A stretch of 64,000 nt of DNA from Lachnospiraceae bacterium (GTDB lineage: Bacteria > Bacillota > Clostridia > Lachnospirales > Lachnospiraceae), in NCBI GenBank assembly GCA_021442455.1, contig JABUSY010000035.1, forward strand, positions 1 through 64,000, given 5' to 3'. The notes beneath the pieces were generated by a model. That model searched no databases, was not told the origin of the DNA, and was given only the letters and a program-made list of their open reading frames with translations. Of this stretch, positions 9,347 through 18,627 are shown one piece after another. How positions within the stretch are numbered: the first letter of the stretch is position 1; every line of letters starts with the position of its first letter. Both the position numbers and the translations under genes were made by a program.

Positions 9347-11428
9347 TTATAGTAAAATCTTAGTATTTTGACGTTCGAGATAATGCTCCAGAGCTACATT
9401 CAGTAGCCTATTTTGAGGAAGTTTCAGTTCAGGATCTAGCTTCAGAATCTCGTACACCGCAGCACTGGATTCTTTTAAAATATCCGCATCTTGATAGATA
9501 TTCGCGATTTTAAAATTCGCTATTCCACTTTGTCGGATCCCGAAGAGATCCCCCTGTCCTCGAAGCTTTAAATCTTCTTCTGCGATATAAAAGCCATCGT
9601 TTGATTTATTCAGAATGTTCAGACGCTGAGAAGTTTCTTTTTTTTCATTACCTTGCATAAAAATACAGTAAGATTGTGCCTCACCTCTCCCTACTCGACC
9701 GCGGAGCTGATGCAGTTGTGCCAGCCCGAAGCGTTCAACATTTTCAATCAGCATGACTGTAGCATTTGGGACATTGATGCCAACTTCCACAACAGTTGTG
9801 GAAACAAGTATTTGAATTTTATTTGCCGCAAAGGCTTTCAGGATCTCATTTTTTTTCTTCGCATTCATCTGACTGTGTATCGGTTCCACACGAATTTCGA
9901 TAGGCATTTGTTCTCTCATGCGATTGCTGTAATCTGTCACATTTTCACAATGCAGCGCTTCGTTTTCTTCTACCATAGGACAGATCACATATACCTGATG
10001 CCCAGCCGCTATTTCTTGCTTCATGAACTGATAAGCATTCGGACGCCAAGAGGTGCCAACTACACAGTTTTTGATCGGCAAACGGTGAGCTGGAAGCTCA
10101 TTCAAAACAGAAATGTCCAGATCAGCATAGAGGATAATCGCTAATGTGCGAGGAATCGGGGTAGCACTCATGACGAGCACATTAGGAGGATATCCCTTCT
10201 CAGTCAAAAGTGTTCTTTGACGCACACCGAATCTATGCTGTTCATCAGTGATCGCAAGAGCCAAATCCCGGTACACGACCTTTTTCTGGATTAGCGTGTG
10301 AGTTCCTATAATCATCTTTGTTTCTCCTGAAGCAATCTTTTCATAAATTTTTCGATTCGCCTTTTGTTTATAATGACCTTTCAGCAGAACAGGATGAGCA
10401 TCTGTAATCTGATTCTTTTTAAGCAAACAACACAATGATTCATAATGCTGAACAGCTAACACTTCAGTAGGAACCATCAGGGCACTTTGGTATCCGTTTT
10501 CATAACACATGATCATTGTGAGAAAGGCCAAAATGGTTTTTCCGCTGCCTACGTCTCCCTGAATTAAACGATGCATCAAAAATTGTCCCGTCATATCCTG
10601 TTTTAGTTCATTCCATGCGATTATCTGTGCACTGGTTAGACGATAGGGGAGATTTTTAATAACTTTTTCTGTTTTCGAAATTCTTCTCATTGGAAAATGA
10701 TTTTCAAGAGTTTCTGTTTTTTTCTTTAGCCTTCTGAGAGCCAAAAGAAAAAAGAAAAACTCATCAAACACCAGTCTACGGCGAGCTTCAAGCAGGGAAT
10801 TCTGTTCAGAAGGAAAATGTATCTCTGCTATCGCATAATGATTTTCACAGAGTCTGTATCTCTCTCTTTGTTCTTTCGGAAGATATTCCGGATTCAGATT
10901 CCGTTTTTGCAATAGCTGACTGATGGCTTTGATAACCATTTTATTAGTCAGTCCTGTGGTCAATGGATAGACTGGTCGGAATTTTTTTTGTATTTTAGCG
11001 TATCCTTCGATTGTAAATATTTCCGGATGTTCCATGGTCTTTCTTCCGTTCTTCATTAAAACACGACCACGAAAAATATAGTTCCTACCCTTTTTTAGGA
11101 TATTTTTTAAAAATGGCATGTGAAACCAAATAATTTGCAGTTTACCGGTCTCATCTTCCAAATGTAGGATAGTGATAGATTGCTTATTGTAATTTTGAAC
11201 TTTTCCCTGATGGACAATTCTTCCGAAGACAGCATTTTTCTCTTTATCCTTGAGCATACCAATAGCTACTGTCTGTTTATAGAAATCATAATCCCGCGGA
11301 TAATAATGAAGCAACTGATTTAGATTAGTTACTCCAGATTTTGCAAATAGCTTTTCTATTTTTTCTCCAATCCCTTTTAAGGTTCTCAAAGATTCTTTCT
11401 TTTCTTTCTTCATAATAATATTTACCAA
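9347..11428 (-). CDS. recG: ATP-dependent DNA helicase RecG
   Basis: RecG remodels stalled replication forks and Holliday junctions by fork regression. The 693-residue protein has an N-terminal helical and wedge/OB region (about residues 60-160, including YPRDYDFY and GRIVHQGKVQ), the Walker A motif GDVGSGKT (about 290-300), the helicase box DEQHRFG, the TPIPRT motif, and the C-terminal helicase motifs VVEVGINVPNAT and QLRGRVGRG. The length equals the family norm. The start is uncertain: the frame begins at a TTG (11428) and the first ATG is at 11413; neither has a clear ribosome binding site. recG is transcribed away from rpmB. The asp23 and fakA-type genes that often precede it in Firmicutes are not present here. 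Confidence 0.94.
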   Translation of the reverse strand: MVNIIMKKEKKESLRTLKGIGEKIEKLFAKSGVTNLNQLLHYYPRDYDFYKQTVAIGMLKDKEKNAVFGRIVHQGKVQNYNKQSITILHLEDETGKLQIIWFHMPFLKNILKKGRNYIFRGRVLMKNGRKTMEHPEIFTIEGYAKIQKKFRPVYPLTTGLTNKMVIKAISQLLQKRNLNPEYLPKEQRERYRLCENHYAIAEIHFPSEQNSLLEARRRLVFDEFFFFLLALRRLKKKTETLENHFPMRRISKTEKVIKNLPYRLTSAQIIAWNELKQDMTGQFLMHRLIQGDVGSGKTILAFLTMIMCYENGYQSALMVPTEVLAVQHYESLCCLLKKNQITDAHPVLLKGHYKQKANRKIYEKIASGETKMIIGTHTLIQKKVVYRDLALAITDEQHRFGVRQRTLLTEKGYPPNVLVMSATPIPRTLAIILYADLDISVLNELPAHRLPIKNCVVGTSWRPNAYQFMKQEIAAGHQVYVICPMVEENEALHCENVTDYSNRMREQMPIEIRVEPIHSQMNAKKKNEILKAFAANKIQILVSTTVVEVGINVPNATVMLIENVERFGLAQLHQLRGRVGRGEAQSYCIFMQGNEKKETSQRLNILNKSNDGFYIAEEDLKLRGQGDLFGIRQSGIANFKIANIYQDADILKESSAAVYEILKLDPELKLPQNRLLNVALEHYLERQNTKILL

Positions 11429-11705
11429 ACTATTATTTTACTGTAAAGAGGTTGTTCATCAATGTGCACTTTCATATCACAATCAGAATATTTGTCAGAT
11501 TTTTCCGAATAATCCTAGTCAAGTCAATATTAATAAGTTTCCCACTTTTTTATCATGACATTCATTCTCTCGTTGTTCACTTCATCGGTCCACATATCCT
11601 TTTCCTTTATTGTATGTATTTTTCTCTATCAATGTAAAGTATAACCAATCATTTTGGAAAATGGAACCCAAAAAACAAAAAATTTTCGGAAAATTTTTTT
11701 TATAC

Positions 11706-11734
11706 TTGTAAAATACGTTTATATCTGTTATAAT
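11706..11734 (+). promoter_or_regulatory. Sigma-A type promoter of rpmB
   Basis: TTGTAA (11706-11711) and a perfect TATAAT (11729-11734) are separated by 17 bases, about 40 bases upstream of the rpmB start. The rest of the 346-base recG-rpmB gap shows nothing else I can support. Confidence 0.75.
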
Positions 11735-11774
11735 AACCATTATGGCTTGAGTTTATTGTTAAGGAGGTACAAAC

Positions 11775-11960
11775 ATGGCAAAATGTGCAATCTGCAATAA
11801 GGGCGTTTACTTTGGTAAAAGTGTAAGTCATTCTCATAGAAAATCCAACAAAATATGGAAATCAAACATCAAATCAACTCGTGTGAAGACAAAAGACGGA
11901 AATAAAAGAATACATGTTTGTACTTCCTGCTTAAAAAACGTAAAAGCAGAACGCGTTTAA
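11775..11960 (+). CDS. rpmB: 50S ribosomal protein L28
   Basis: Small protein of the large ribosomal subunit. At 61 residues it has the typical L28 start MAKCAICNKG and basic body. Cys4 and Cys7 with Cys49 and Cys52 form two CxxC pairs, so this is the zinc-binding version. A consensus AAGGAGGT lies at 11761-11768 and a good promoter upstream, so it is a single-gene transcript, divergent from recG. It is one of only three intact plus-strand genes in the window. Confidence 0.97.
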   Translation: MAKCAICNKGVYFGKSVSHSHRKSNKIWKSNIKSTRVKTKDGNKRIHVCTSCLKNVKAERV

Positions 11961-12449
11961 ATATTGTTTAACAGTTTTTTTTTAAAGTAACTATTTTTTA
12001 TTTTTACATATTCAGATTGTAATTCTATATTTTTTTGTTGTTTTTTTTCTGCATGATTTTCTTTTACTGAAAGTTCCTATTATTTTATTTAGTATATTTT
12101 CACCCAATTTTATTGCCTTTGAATTAGAGAATGAAATGATATATAATAAATAAAAGACGGACTGTGTCCCCGCTTATTCGTTTAGGTGCTTTCTATCTTC
12201 ATATTTCATGCTATTAGGTTAGGTAAGTGATGAATAAGTGCACAGCCATTCAACCAAGAGATCAAAACGATTCCCCATCCATGATAAAAAAGTAACACTA
12301 GAAAAAGTACCTGATATACAATGAGATATACAATTACTTTCAAAAAATAAAAAATATGTTGACTTTGACAACCAGCAAAAATTATTTTTTACTTGTTTAA
12401 AACTGGAAAATAAAATTCCCGAAAAAATACCTAAGAAATAATCTGTATG
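11961..12449. other. Gap with an imperfect inverted repeat
   Basis: No gene. A T-run (about 11972-11983) follows rpmB without a convincing stem. At 12162-12245 two nested complementary segments enclose about 50 bases (see the separate repeat entry). A plus-strand run KRSKRFPIHDKKVTLEKVPD (about 12.26-12.31 kb) is interrupted and unassigned. Confidence 0.5.
12162..12245. repeat. Imperfect inverted repeat (possible structured RNA or mobile-element remnant)
   Basis: CTGTG (12162-12166) pairs with CACAG (12241-12245), and CTTATTC (12173-12179) with GAATAAG (12232-12238), leaving an internal loop holding TCCCCG on one side and TG on the other. The apical part includes the direct repeat TTAGGTTAGGT. 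Read on the minus strand it is followed by GTCCGTCTTTTATTT. It could be a degraded small transposon end, a terminator, or an RNA; I see nothing decisive. Confidence 0.35.
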
Positions 12450-12851
12450 TTACTTTTGATTTTCATCTTCTTGATTTAATATATGTTTCAATTTTTTATC
12501 TAAACATTCATCACCGTCTTTTTTTGTGAATTTCTCTGCAATGTCCGGTATTATATCCAGAATTTTCGTAATAGCATCTTGATTTTTGACATTAACCAGC
12601 TTGATTCCGTTCTTGTTAATGACTAGAATGGCGTTCGGCGTAATCTTGGCGCCCATTCCACCTCCGCTGTTGTGTTTGGTATTCTTCTCAAATGCTCCGG
12701 CCGCTATGCCAAAAGATACGTCTACTAGCGGAAGCAAAATATTTTCACTGATATAAATTGCATCACCGACCACCGTCTTTGTCGTAAAAAAACTATCCAT
12801 CCCTTTGAATAACGATTCCACAGTTGATTGAAAATTATTGTTATCTACCAT
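12450..12851 (-). CDS. GerW/YtfJ-family sporulation-associated protein
   Basis: A 133-residue protein of the YtfJ (GerW) family, known in Bacillus as a spore protein needed for normal germination. Visible features are GDAIYISENILLPLVDVSFG (about residues 29-48), a glycine-rich turn HNSGGGMGAKITPNAILVI, and a charged C-terminus, which together match the family. ATG at 12851 follows AAGGAGG. It lies 17 bases downstream of the DUF2953 gene, a pairing common in Clostridia. Its presence suggests a spore-forming ancestor; it does not prove that this organism sporulates. Confidence 0.85.
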   Translation of the reverse strand: MVDNNNFQSTVESLFKGMDSFFTTKTVVGDAIYISENILLPLVDVSFGIAAGAFEKNTKHNSGGGMGAKITPNAILVINKNGIKLVNVKNQDAITKILDIIPDIAEKFTKKDGDECLDKKLKHILNQEDENQK

Positions 12852-12868
12852 TGCTAAACCTCCTTATA

Positions 12869-13825
12869 CTAAAGCGTTTTATAATCACTCTTTTTATATA
12901 ACTTATTTCGCTCAATTTTCATGATATGCACGATCAGCACGATTAGAAAGATTCTTCCCTTCATCTTAACGTCTACCTCCAGTTTGGCTTTTGCAAAATC
13001 CGGAAGCACGGTTAACTTTTTCGAAAACATAGGATAAAATGTTCCAATAACTCCTAAAATCTGTCCTGTCAACGCAGGATCATCGAAGCCAAATTTTACA
13101 TATCCAGTAATTTTCTTAGGACATATATGCTTTAGAATAATCAGATCCACGGTTTTGATCATATGGAAAAACTTTTTCAAAGCTCTGGACGTTAAAAATC
13201 CATACCATTCTTTGAAGTTACCACAAATCCAGCGAACTGTGAAGTAGATGTTTTTCCAGATCTTTTCCTGAATAGAGAACAAAAAAAACAATACCTCTAC
13301 AATCTTCCTAATCAGGTATGCTGCTTTTTTCAATAAACATTGTGTCAACTCCTGGTCATGCTGTCGCCTTAGGTCCTTTTCTAGATGCAAATATTTTTCT
13401 TTTTGACACTCTTCCTTTTGCAGCCATTGTTCCTTCTCCTTCTGTTGCATTTTCACTTCCGAATCCTCGTAGCGCTGACCGAAAGGTTTCGTGAATTTTT
13501 TTTTTGCACCTATGACAGTAGCAGCTTTTTCATTCTGAACTTCCTTTCTTCTCCTTAAATAATCTCTCAGTTTTATAGCTGGAATTCCGAGAATATAAAT
13601 TTCGTAGACAACTTTCTTGTTCGCATACAAAACCTTGACATATAATAAACGACACATCCAAGAAATACTTACTTGTCCTGAGATATCATCAGTTTGCTTT
13701 TTAACTGCTCCCCTATAACAAATCGGTACAAAAAGCAAACACAGAATCCAGATAACTATAATTCCAAGTATGGCCAGAAGAACAATAATGATTGTAAATA
13801 ATATGCTTAATAATATATATAACAT
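12869..13825 (-). CDS. DUF2953 membrane-associated protein
   Basis: A 318-residue protein with one strong hydrophobic segment at the N-terminus (about residues 2-35), a short beta-rich part (VSISWMCRLLYVKVLYANKK) and, after a charged Glu/Lys/Gln-rich linker (about 95-165), a C-terminal part with DLIILKHICPKKITGYVKFG and FGFDDPALTGQILGVIGTFYP. The last motif is typical of DUF2953 proteins encoded next to gerW. Function is unknown; a role in sporulation or the envelope is inferred from the neighbour only. The start at 13825 has no clear ribosome binding site. Confidence 0.8.
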   Translation of the reverse strand: MLYILLSILFTIIIVLLAILGIIVIWILCLLFVPICYRGAVKKQTDDISGQVSISWMCRLLYVKVLYANKKVVYEIYILGIPAIKLRDYLRRRKEVQNEKAATVIGAKKKFTKPFGQRYEDSEVKMQQKEKEQWLQKEECQKEKYLHLEKDLRRQHDQELTQCLLKKAAYLIRKIVEVLFFLFSIQEKIWKNIYFTVRWICGNFKEWYGFLTSRALKKFFHMIKTVDLIILKHICPKKITGYVKFGFDDPALTGQILGVIGTFYPMFSKKLTVLPDFAKAKLEVDVKMKGRIFLIVLIVHIMKIERNKLYKKSDYKTL

Positions 13826-13957
13826 ATTCGCTTATGTCTGTTTTTATACATTAGAACAGCAAGTTAAAAGTAATAGTTTATTTTTAAATACTTCTACACA
13901 GGGTAGTAAATCACTTGCAGTATTTTTAAGTTACAGATTTGACACACCACTAGACTG

Positions 13958-14278
13958 TCATAAGATATTTGATTGAAGGAAATATCTTAAATCACAATTT
14001 CCAGTATTTTCAAAGGCTTCTATTGTTATTTTTTGAATAATTTCTATGGCTTCCTGATATCCTAATGCAACACCGATAATCTCTGGCAATGTGATCTGAA
14101 TTTGCTTTTGTACCAAATATTTAGACTCTATAATATCCAGCTGATCTTTCTCATTGGCAGCATACGTAATTAGATAAAACTCCGGTAGAGAACCTCCTTT
14201 GTTCACCTGATACTTGATATTTTTTTCTCTTCCTTTAGCAGTTTTTCCAACATAAAGATTTTTATACCAGTTTGCCAT
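13958..14278 (-). CDS. Conserved hypothetical protein, 106 residues
   Basis: I do not recognise a characterised family. The protein opens MANWYKNLYVGKTAKGREKN, has no membrane segment or signal peptide, and is of mixed character with several Ile-rich stretches (QKQIQITLPEIIGVALGYQEAIEIIQKI, in pieces). The frame is consistent with a real gene: ATG start, same strand as its neighbours, and a stop before the DUF2953 gene. The ribosome binding site is weak (GGAG about 14 bases upstream). Similar small proteins occur near ftsW and class B PBP genes in Lachnospiraceae, to my recollection. Function unknown. Confidence 0.6.
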   Translation of the reverse strand: MANWYKNLYVGKTAKGREKNIKYQVNKGGSLPEFYLITYAANEKDQLDIIESKYLVQKQIQITLPEIIGVALGYQEAIEIIQKITIEAFENTGNCDLRYFLQSNIL

Positions 14279-14647
14279 TAATTTTATAACACTCCATATA
14301 AAAAGACAGAAGTACTACTACAGATCTATAGAAAGCCACTTTTTTCATAATATCTTTTTAGCTTTCCTTGATAAAAATTCAGATATTCCTTATAAATCCT
14401 TTTCAGAATTTATATTTTATTGAAAAACTTCAGAAAATGCGATGCTTTCATAATAATGATAATAATCAGAATTCATAAAAAACTCTCTTTTCTACGTTTA
14501 ATTCTAATAATTTATCGCCTATCATAAAATACTAGAAGACTTTTTCTTCTCATATTATTAGCGTAATCCTCCCCAAAATATATTTGATGTGTAGTATCTG
14601 ATTTGAACTGCTATCAGTATACCTCGTTTTGTATTTGTACGCAACAA
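14279..14647. other. Gap, nothing recognised
   Basis: 369 AT-rich bases between the small hypothetical gene and the penicillin-binding protein. I see no open frame with a ribosome binding site, no clear hairpin and no identifiable remnant. Confidence 0.5.
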
Positions 14648-16090
14648 TTAACTGAAATAAGTCTCAAAAATTGACCTAGCTACAAGGGTTGCCGGATGAC
14701 TTTTATCACCACCGTTTTCCACAATCACTGCCACTACAATATCCGAATTACCCGTATTGGAAAAGCCGACAAACCAGGAATGAGCAGTTCCCTTTTCTTT
14801 GCTTCCATATTCTGCCGTTCCTGTTTTTCCGGCAATATCATAGGGAAAACTTGATAAATCATCAGTAGCCGTACCTCGTTGAACAACTCCCTTCATCAGT
14901 TCCGTCAACTGGTAAGCTTCCTCAGGTGTCATAACCTGACCCAAAGATTTCGGCGCTATCTGTTTAACAATCGTTCCATTATAAACCTCTACCTGTTTTA
15001 CAAAAGAAGGCTCCATCATCCTGCCTCCATTGGCCACAGCTCCGACAATCATCGCCATATGAACCGGAGATATTAGCGTATTACCCTGTCCTATAGAAGT
15101 TTGCATAGTCAATCCATCAGCAGTACTGTTCTCCAGAGCAAAAAAACTTTTTACAGAAAGTAAACCAATCGGAAATGATTCGTTAAAATGCAGTGCATTT
15201 GCTGTTGATTCAAGTGAGTTTTTGTCCAACAGTTGCGTAGCAATATTTGAAAAAGCGCAATTACAAGAATTTGCAAAAGCGTCTGCAAAATTTTCTTTCC
15301 TATGAGCAATGTTTTCATTGCAATGAATTGTATAACCGCCCTGAGTATACTTTCCCGAACAATTAAAGAAAAAATTATCAAAGGTTCCGTATTTTCTCAG
15401 ATAAGCAAGAGAAGTTACAATTTTAAAAGTGGATCCTGGAGGATATTGACCCTGCAGTGCGCGATTCAAGAACGGGCTTCCACTCTCCTCCTTATTTAGC
15501 AATTCCCAATTTCTTGCTATAGTATTAGGATTAAAATCTGGCTTACTGACATCTGCCAGAACCTTCCCTGTCTTTGTATTCATGACGATCACAGCCCCTC
15601 GATTGTAGCCTATAGCATTGCTGGCTGCCTGCTGAAGTCTTATATCCAAACTAGTCACCAGATTATCACCTTTGTTCTTTTTATCCCAAAAATTATTCTG
15701 CAACTTTTCCAGAATATCTACATGAGAAGAACGCAGCGTATAATTTTCAGAGGCCTCCAGACCGCTGCTGCCATGATCGCAATAGCCAACTACTTGAGCA
15801 AACAAGTTGTTATACGGATAAACTCTGAATTCTTTACCTTCTTTATCCGAATCTGTTCGAGCTAGAACCGTCCCGTTTGAAGCAAGAATCGATCCTCGTA
15901 CAATATTTTTTTCATATTTATTTTGTCTCTTATTATAAAGATTATTCGCAAAAGTGTCACTTTTACATACCTTGAAATAAATCATATAGCCAATCATTCC
16001 AAGAAACATTCCAAAAAACAGATATGATACGATTATATAAGGCTTACCAATTAAAGCTTTTCTCCGTTTGTTTTTCGATTTTTCTTTCAA
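14648..16090 (-). CDS. Class B penicillin-binding protein (PbpA/PBP2-like transpeptidase)
   Basis: Cross-links peptidoglycan; works with the SEDS glycosyltransferase encoded immediately upstream. With the chosen start (481 residues) it has a short basic cytoplasmic tail, one membrane segment (about 18-38), a dimerisation region, and the transpeptidase motifs STFK (catalytic Ser220), SCN (275-277) and KTG (422-424). The frame is open to an ATG at 16201, which would overlap ftsW by 158 bases and add a lysine-rich tail. I prefer the TTG at 16090, preceded by AGAGG about 9 bases upstream, giving a 47-base overlap. The exact start is uncertain. Size and motif order fit the short PbpA type. Confidence 0.88.
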   Translation of the reverse strand: MKEKSKNKRRKALIGKPYIIVSYLFFGMFLGMIGYMIYFKVCKSDTFANNLYNKRQNKYEKNIVRGSILASNGTVLARTDSDKEGKEFRVYPYNNLFAQVVGYCDHGSSGLEASENYTLRSSHVDILEKLQNNFWDKKNKGDNLVTSLDIRLQQAASNAIGYNRGAVIVMNTKTGKVLADVSKPDFNPNTIARNWELLNKEESGSPFLNRALQGQYPPGSTFKIVTSLAYLRKYGTFDNFFFNCSGKYTQGGYTIHCNENIAHRKENFADAFANSCNCAFSNIATQLLDKNSLESTANALHFNESFPIGLLSVKSFFALENSTADGLTMQTSIGQGNTLISPVHMAMIVGAVANGGRMMEPSFVKQVEVYNGTIVKQIAPKSLGQVMTPEEAYQLTELMKGVVQRGTATDDLSSFPYDIAGKTGTAEYGSKEKGTAHSWFVGFSNTGNSDIVVAVIVENGGDKSHPATLVARSIFETYFS

Positions 16091-17501
16091 GATTCTCTGC
16101 CTCTCTTTCCAGTGCCTTTTTTCCGCGGTCGGAGTGATCATTTTTCTTTTTGAGTTGTTTTGATGTTGTCTGTTTTTCCCCTTTTTCTTCCAGTTCTTCA
16201 TCCTCGTCTTTTTTTAAGAGATATAATCCTTGTATGATGGCAAACATCATAATCGTACACATAACAGAACTACCTCCATAGCTGATCAGGGGTAATGTGA
16301 TACCAGTCATCGGAATGAGATTTGTCGTCCCTCCTATGGTGAGAAATACTTGAAAAGCATATTCCGTGCTGAGACCGATAGCGATTAGCTTATAAAAATT
16401 TTCTCTTATTTTAATGGCGATATTTACAATTAGTACATAGGTACACATACAAAGTAGAATGAGACAGATGGCGAAAAGAATGCCCATCTCCTCACAAATG
16501 GCAGCAAATGTAAAATCTTCCTTTGCTAAAGGAATCATATTCGGTGAACCAGCGAACAATCCTGTGCCAAACCAACTTCCCGAACAGATGCCAAACAGCG
16601 CCTGCGCAATTTGATACCCTGTATTCTGATAATCGAAAAATGGATTTTTCCAGATACGAATTCTAGATCGCACGTGAGCAAACAGACGACAAGCTATAAT
16701 GGAAGTAACAGATATGCTGCTAAGTCCTAGCAACGCGTATATGTTTTGTTTAGTAGCTACATATACCATCACGATATAAGCGACAAAATAAATCAGCGCT
16801 GCTCCTAGATCTTTGGACATTGTAAGAATTACCATATGAATGCCAGCAATTACTGTCACCCAGAAAACCTGTCTGAAGGTGATAACCTTCTGCAACATGG
16901 ATGCAATGAAAAATACAAAGGTGATCTTAACAAATTCAGAAAATTGAAAACTAATTCCACCAATATTGATAGATAGCTTTCCTCCGCCATTGACCTGTGC
17001 GAATAGAAAAACTAACGTCAAAAGCAAAAGCCCCAAAATGCTATAAACAAAATGTAGATTCTTCACTAGCTTTACTTTTTTCACAAATACAGGGATTATG
17101 AAAGAAAAAACACTAGCCCCTGCCACGATGATGAACTGTTTAATTGCTGTTGAAACGTCCAGCCTGATTTGAATAATAAATCCTATGGACAACAACATAC
17201 ACATAATATTGACAAGTATGAATGACGCCTTTTTATAGAACAAACAGTACATTCTATGTATCAACAATACATAAAATACCACACTTACGTATAGCAGCAA
17301 CATAACAATATCGTTCGTCTGCAAAAACATGATGAAATAGGCCACAAAATTAAAAAGCAGCAAAAACAGCATTTGTTTTCGCATGCAGTTCTTTCTCATG
17401 TCTTCATTCTTTTGACTCAGTCCTATAAAGATCTCCAGAGTAAAAAAGATCATCAAAAATAACAGCAAATATTTGGAAATTTCAGCAATGATCTTAATCA
17501 T
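16044..17501 (-). CDS. FtsW/RodA/SpoVE-family SEDS peptidoglycan glycosyltransferase
   Basis: A polytopic membrane enzyme that polymerises lipid II into glycan strands. The 485-residue protein has about ten membrane segments and the family signatures SKDLGAAL (with the conserved Asp near residue 230) and TNLIPMTGITLPLISYGGSS near residue 400. Which subtype (division, elongation or sporulation) cannot be told. The last 58 or so residues are very rich in Lys and Glu, do not belong to the conserved core, and overlap the following PBP frame, so the natural stop may have moved. ATG at 17501 follows GGGAG. Confidence 0.9.
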   Translation of the reverse strand: MIKIIAEISKYLLLFLMIFFTLEIFIGLSQKNEDMRKNCMRKQMLFLLLFNFVAYFIMFLQTNDIVMLLLYVSVVFYVLLIHRMYCLFYKKASFILVNIMCMLLSIGFIIQIRLDVSTAIKQFIIVAGASVFSFIIPVFVKKVKLVKNLHFVYSILGLLLLTLVFLFAQVNGGGKLSINIGGISFQFSEFVKITFVFFIASMLQKVITFRQVFWVTVIAGIHMVILTMSKDLGAALIYFVAYIVMVYVATKQNIYALLGLSSISVTSIIACRLFAHVRSRIRIWKNPFFDYQNTGYQIAQALFGICSGSWFGTGLFAGSPNMIPLAKEDFTFAAICEEMGILFAICLILLCMCTYVLIVNIAIKIRENFYKLIAIGLSTEYAFQVFLTIGGTTNLIPMTGITLPLISYGGSSVMCTIMMFAIIQGLYLLKKDEDEELEEKGEKQTTSKQLKKKNDHSDRGKKALEREAENLERKIEKQTEKSFNW

Positions 17502-18627
17502 AGCTCTCCCTTACTATACGCCGCTTTTGTAATGTTCTATCGTATATTGTATATATTTTTTTCATCTGTTATTTTGCTCCTACATATAAGCTTTCACAAA
17601 CTATAGCGCCATAGAATTGATTTTCTTATTATTCGTTTTCCACAATAAAATAAATTCTGTAAGCAATATATTCGTTCTTCTGCTGCAAAGTTTTGTTTCA
17701 ATCAAAAGATCTTAATAGACAAGCTATGATAAATAATATTATAACAAAAATAACAGCAGTATGCCACAGAAAAATATATGATCTTTCCAAATTGAATTTT
17801 ACATTTTTCAAAATAAAAATCCAGGTATCTCCTATAAACACTTATTACTTCTGAGATATATTCCATTATTAATTTTTAGAAAACTTTCTCAAGATCGAAT
17901 GATTGTCAATAACATTTTCAGGATGCATATATTTTTGTATTCAAAGAATAGGTTGTTTTTTAACTATTTATTAAACGTTTTTTTAATATTCATATAGCAA
18001 AGCTAACAAAGAGGAACACATCTTTCTTTGTTAGCGATTCTTGCACTTCGATAAGATTCTGATCGAAATCACTATAACACAGAGCATTATGAAGAAAGTT
18101 TTCGATTTCAATATTTGTATGATTACGGATATTTAAAATTTTTACTATTCATCCTTCATATCTTTTCCTGCACGCGCGCACTTGTTGCATCAACGACCTT
18201 GTATGAATATGAATGAAAAGCAATTAAATGCCTCTTGTATCAGCTCTACTGCTTCGTCATTCTAAACGATTACTTCATTCTGACACTTTTCTATGATAGT
18301 AAAGTAAGTAAATTCTACAAGAGCTTTTCCTCGATTTCGCTGTTTTCAAAAGAGTATTGATTATCAGATATAAGCTTATTTCCTTACAAGTGCAACCAAA
18401 TTAATTGTCTGATTATCTTCTCCTTATTCAAATTGTTTGCATAAACAACGATTCCAAACTGAGAATCACTAATATAATAACCACTATCTATTCCTACTGA
18501 AAAACTTGTTTCAAGAGTTTCATAAGAGCCTATGTGAATAAATAATCAAATCTCCATATCTAAGGAGTTTACATGATTTTTTATTTAAAAAAGATAAAAG
18601 AGGCACTACAAAATCTGTATTCTTCCC
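17502..18627. other. Gap between zapA and ftsW, mostly eroded sequence
   Basis: About 1.1 kb without an intact gene. The part at about 18.0-18.2 kb holds the remnant of a U32 peptidase gene (separate entry). Nothing is recognised in 17.5-18.0 kb or 18.25-18.6 kb. In relatives one or two U32 peptidase genes and an FHA-domain gene are common here, so this may be their graveyard. Confidence 0.55.
18000..18215 (-). pseudogene. Eroded U32-family peptidase fragment
   Basis: The minus strand reads QQVRACRKRYEG, a stop, then IRNHTNIEIENFLHNALCYS and FDQNLIEVQESLTKKDVF. This follows the U32 peptidase core LxRVVxARELSxEEIxxIRxxTDIEIEVFVHGALCYSYSGQCLxSSMIGGRSGNRG in short pieces and in order, with HGALCYS changed to HNALCYS and the GGRSGNRG part lost. 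Only about 65 codons are recognisable. U32 genes are common downstream of zapA in Lachnospiraceae, which supports the call. Confidence 0.65.

Noticed and set aside
9653..10144. Plus-strand frame of 163 codons
   Set aside because: Lies entirely opposite the helicase domain of recG, a shadow frame.
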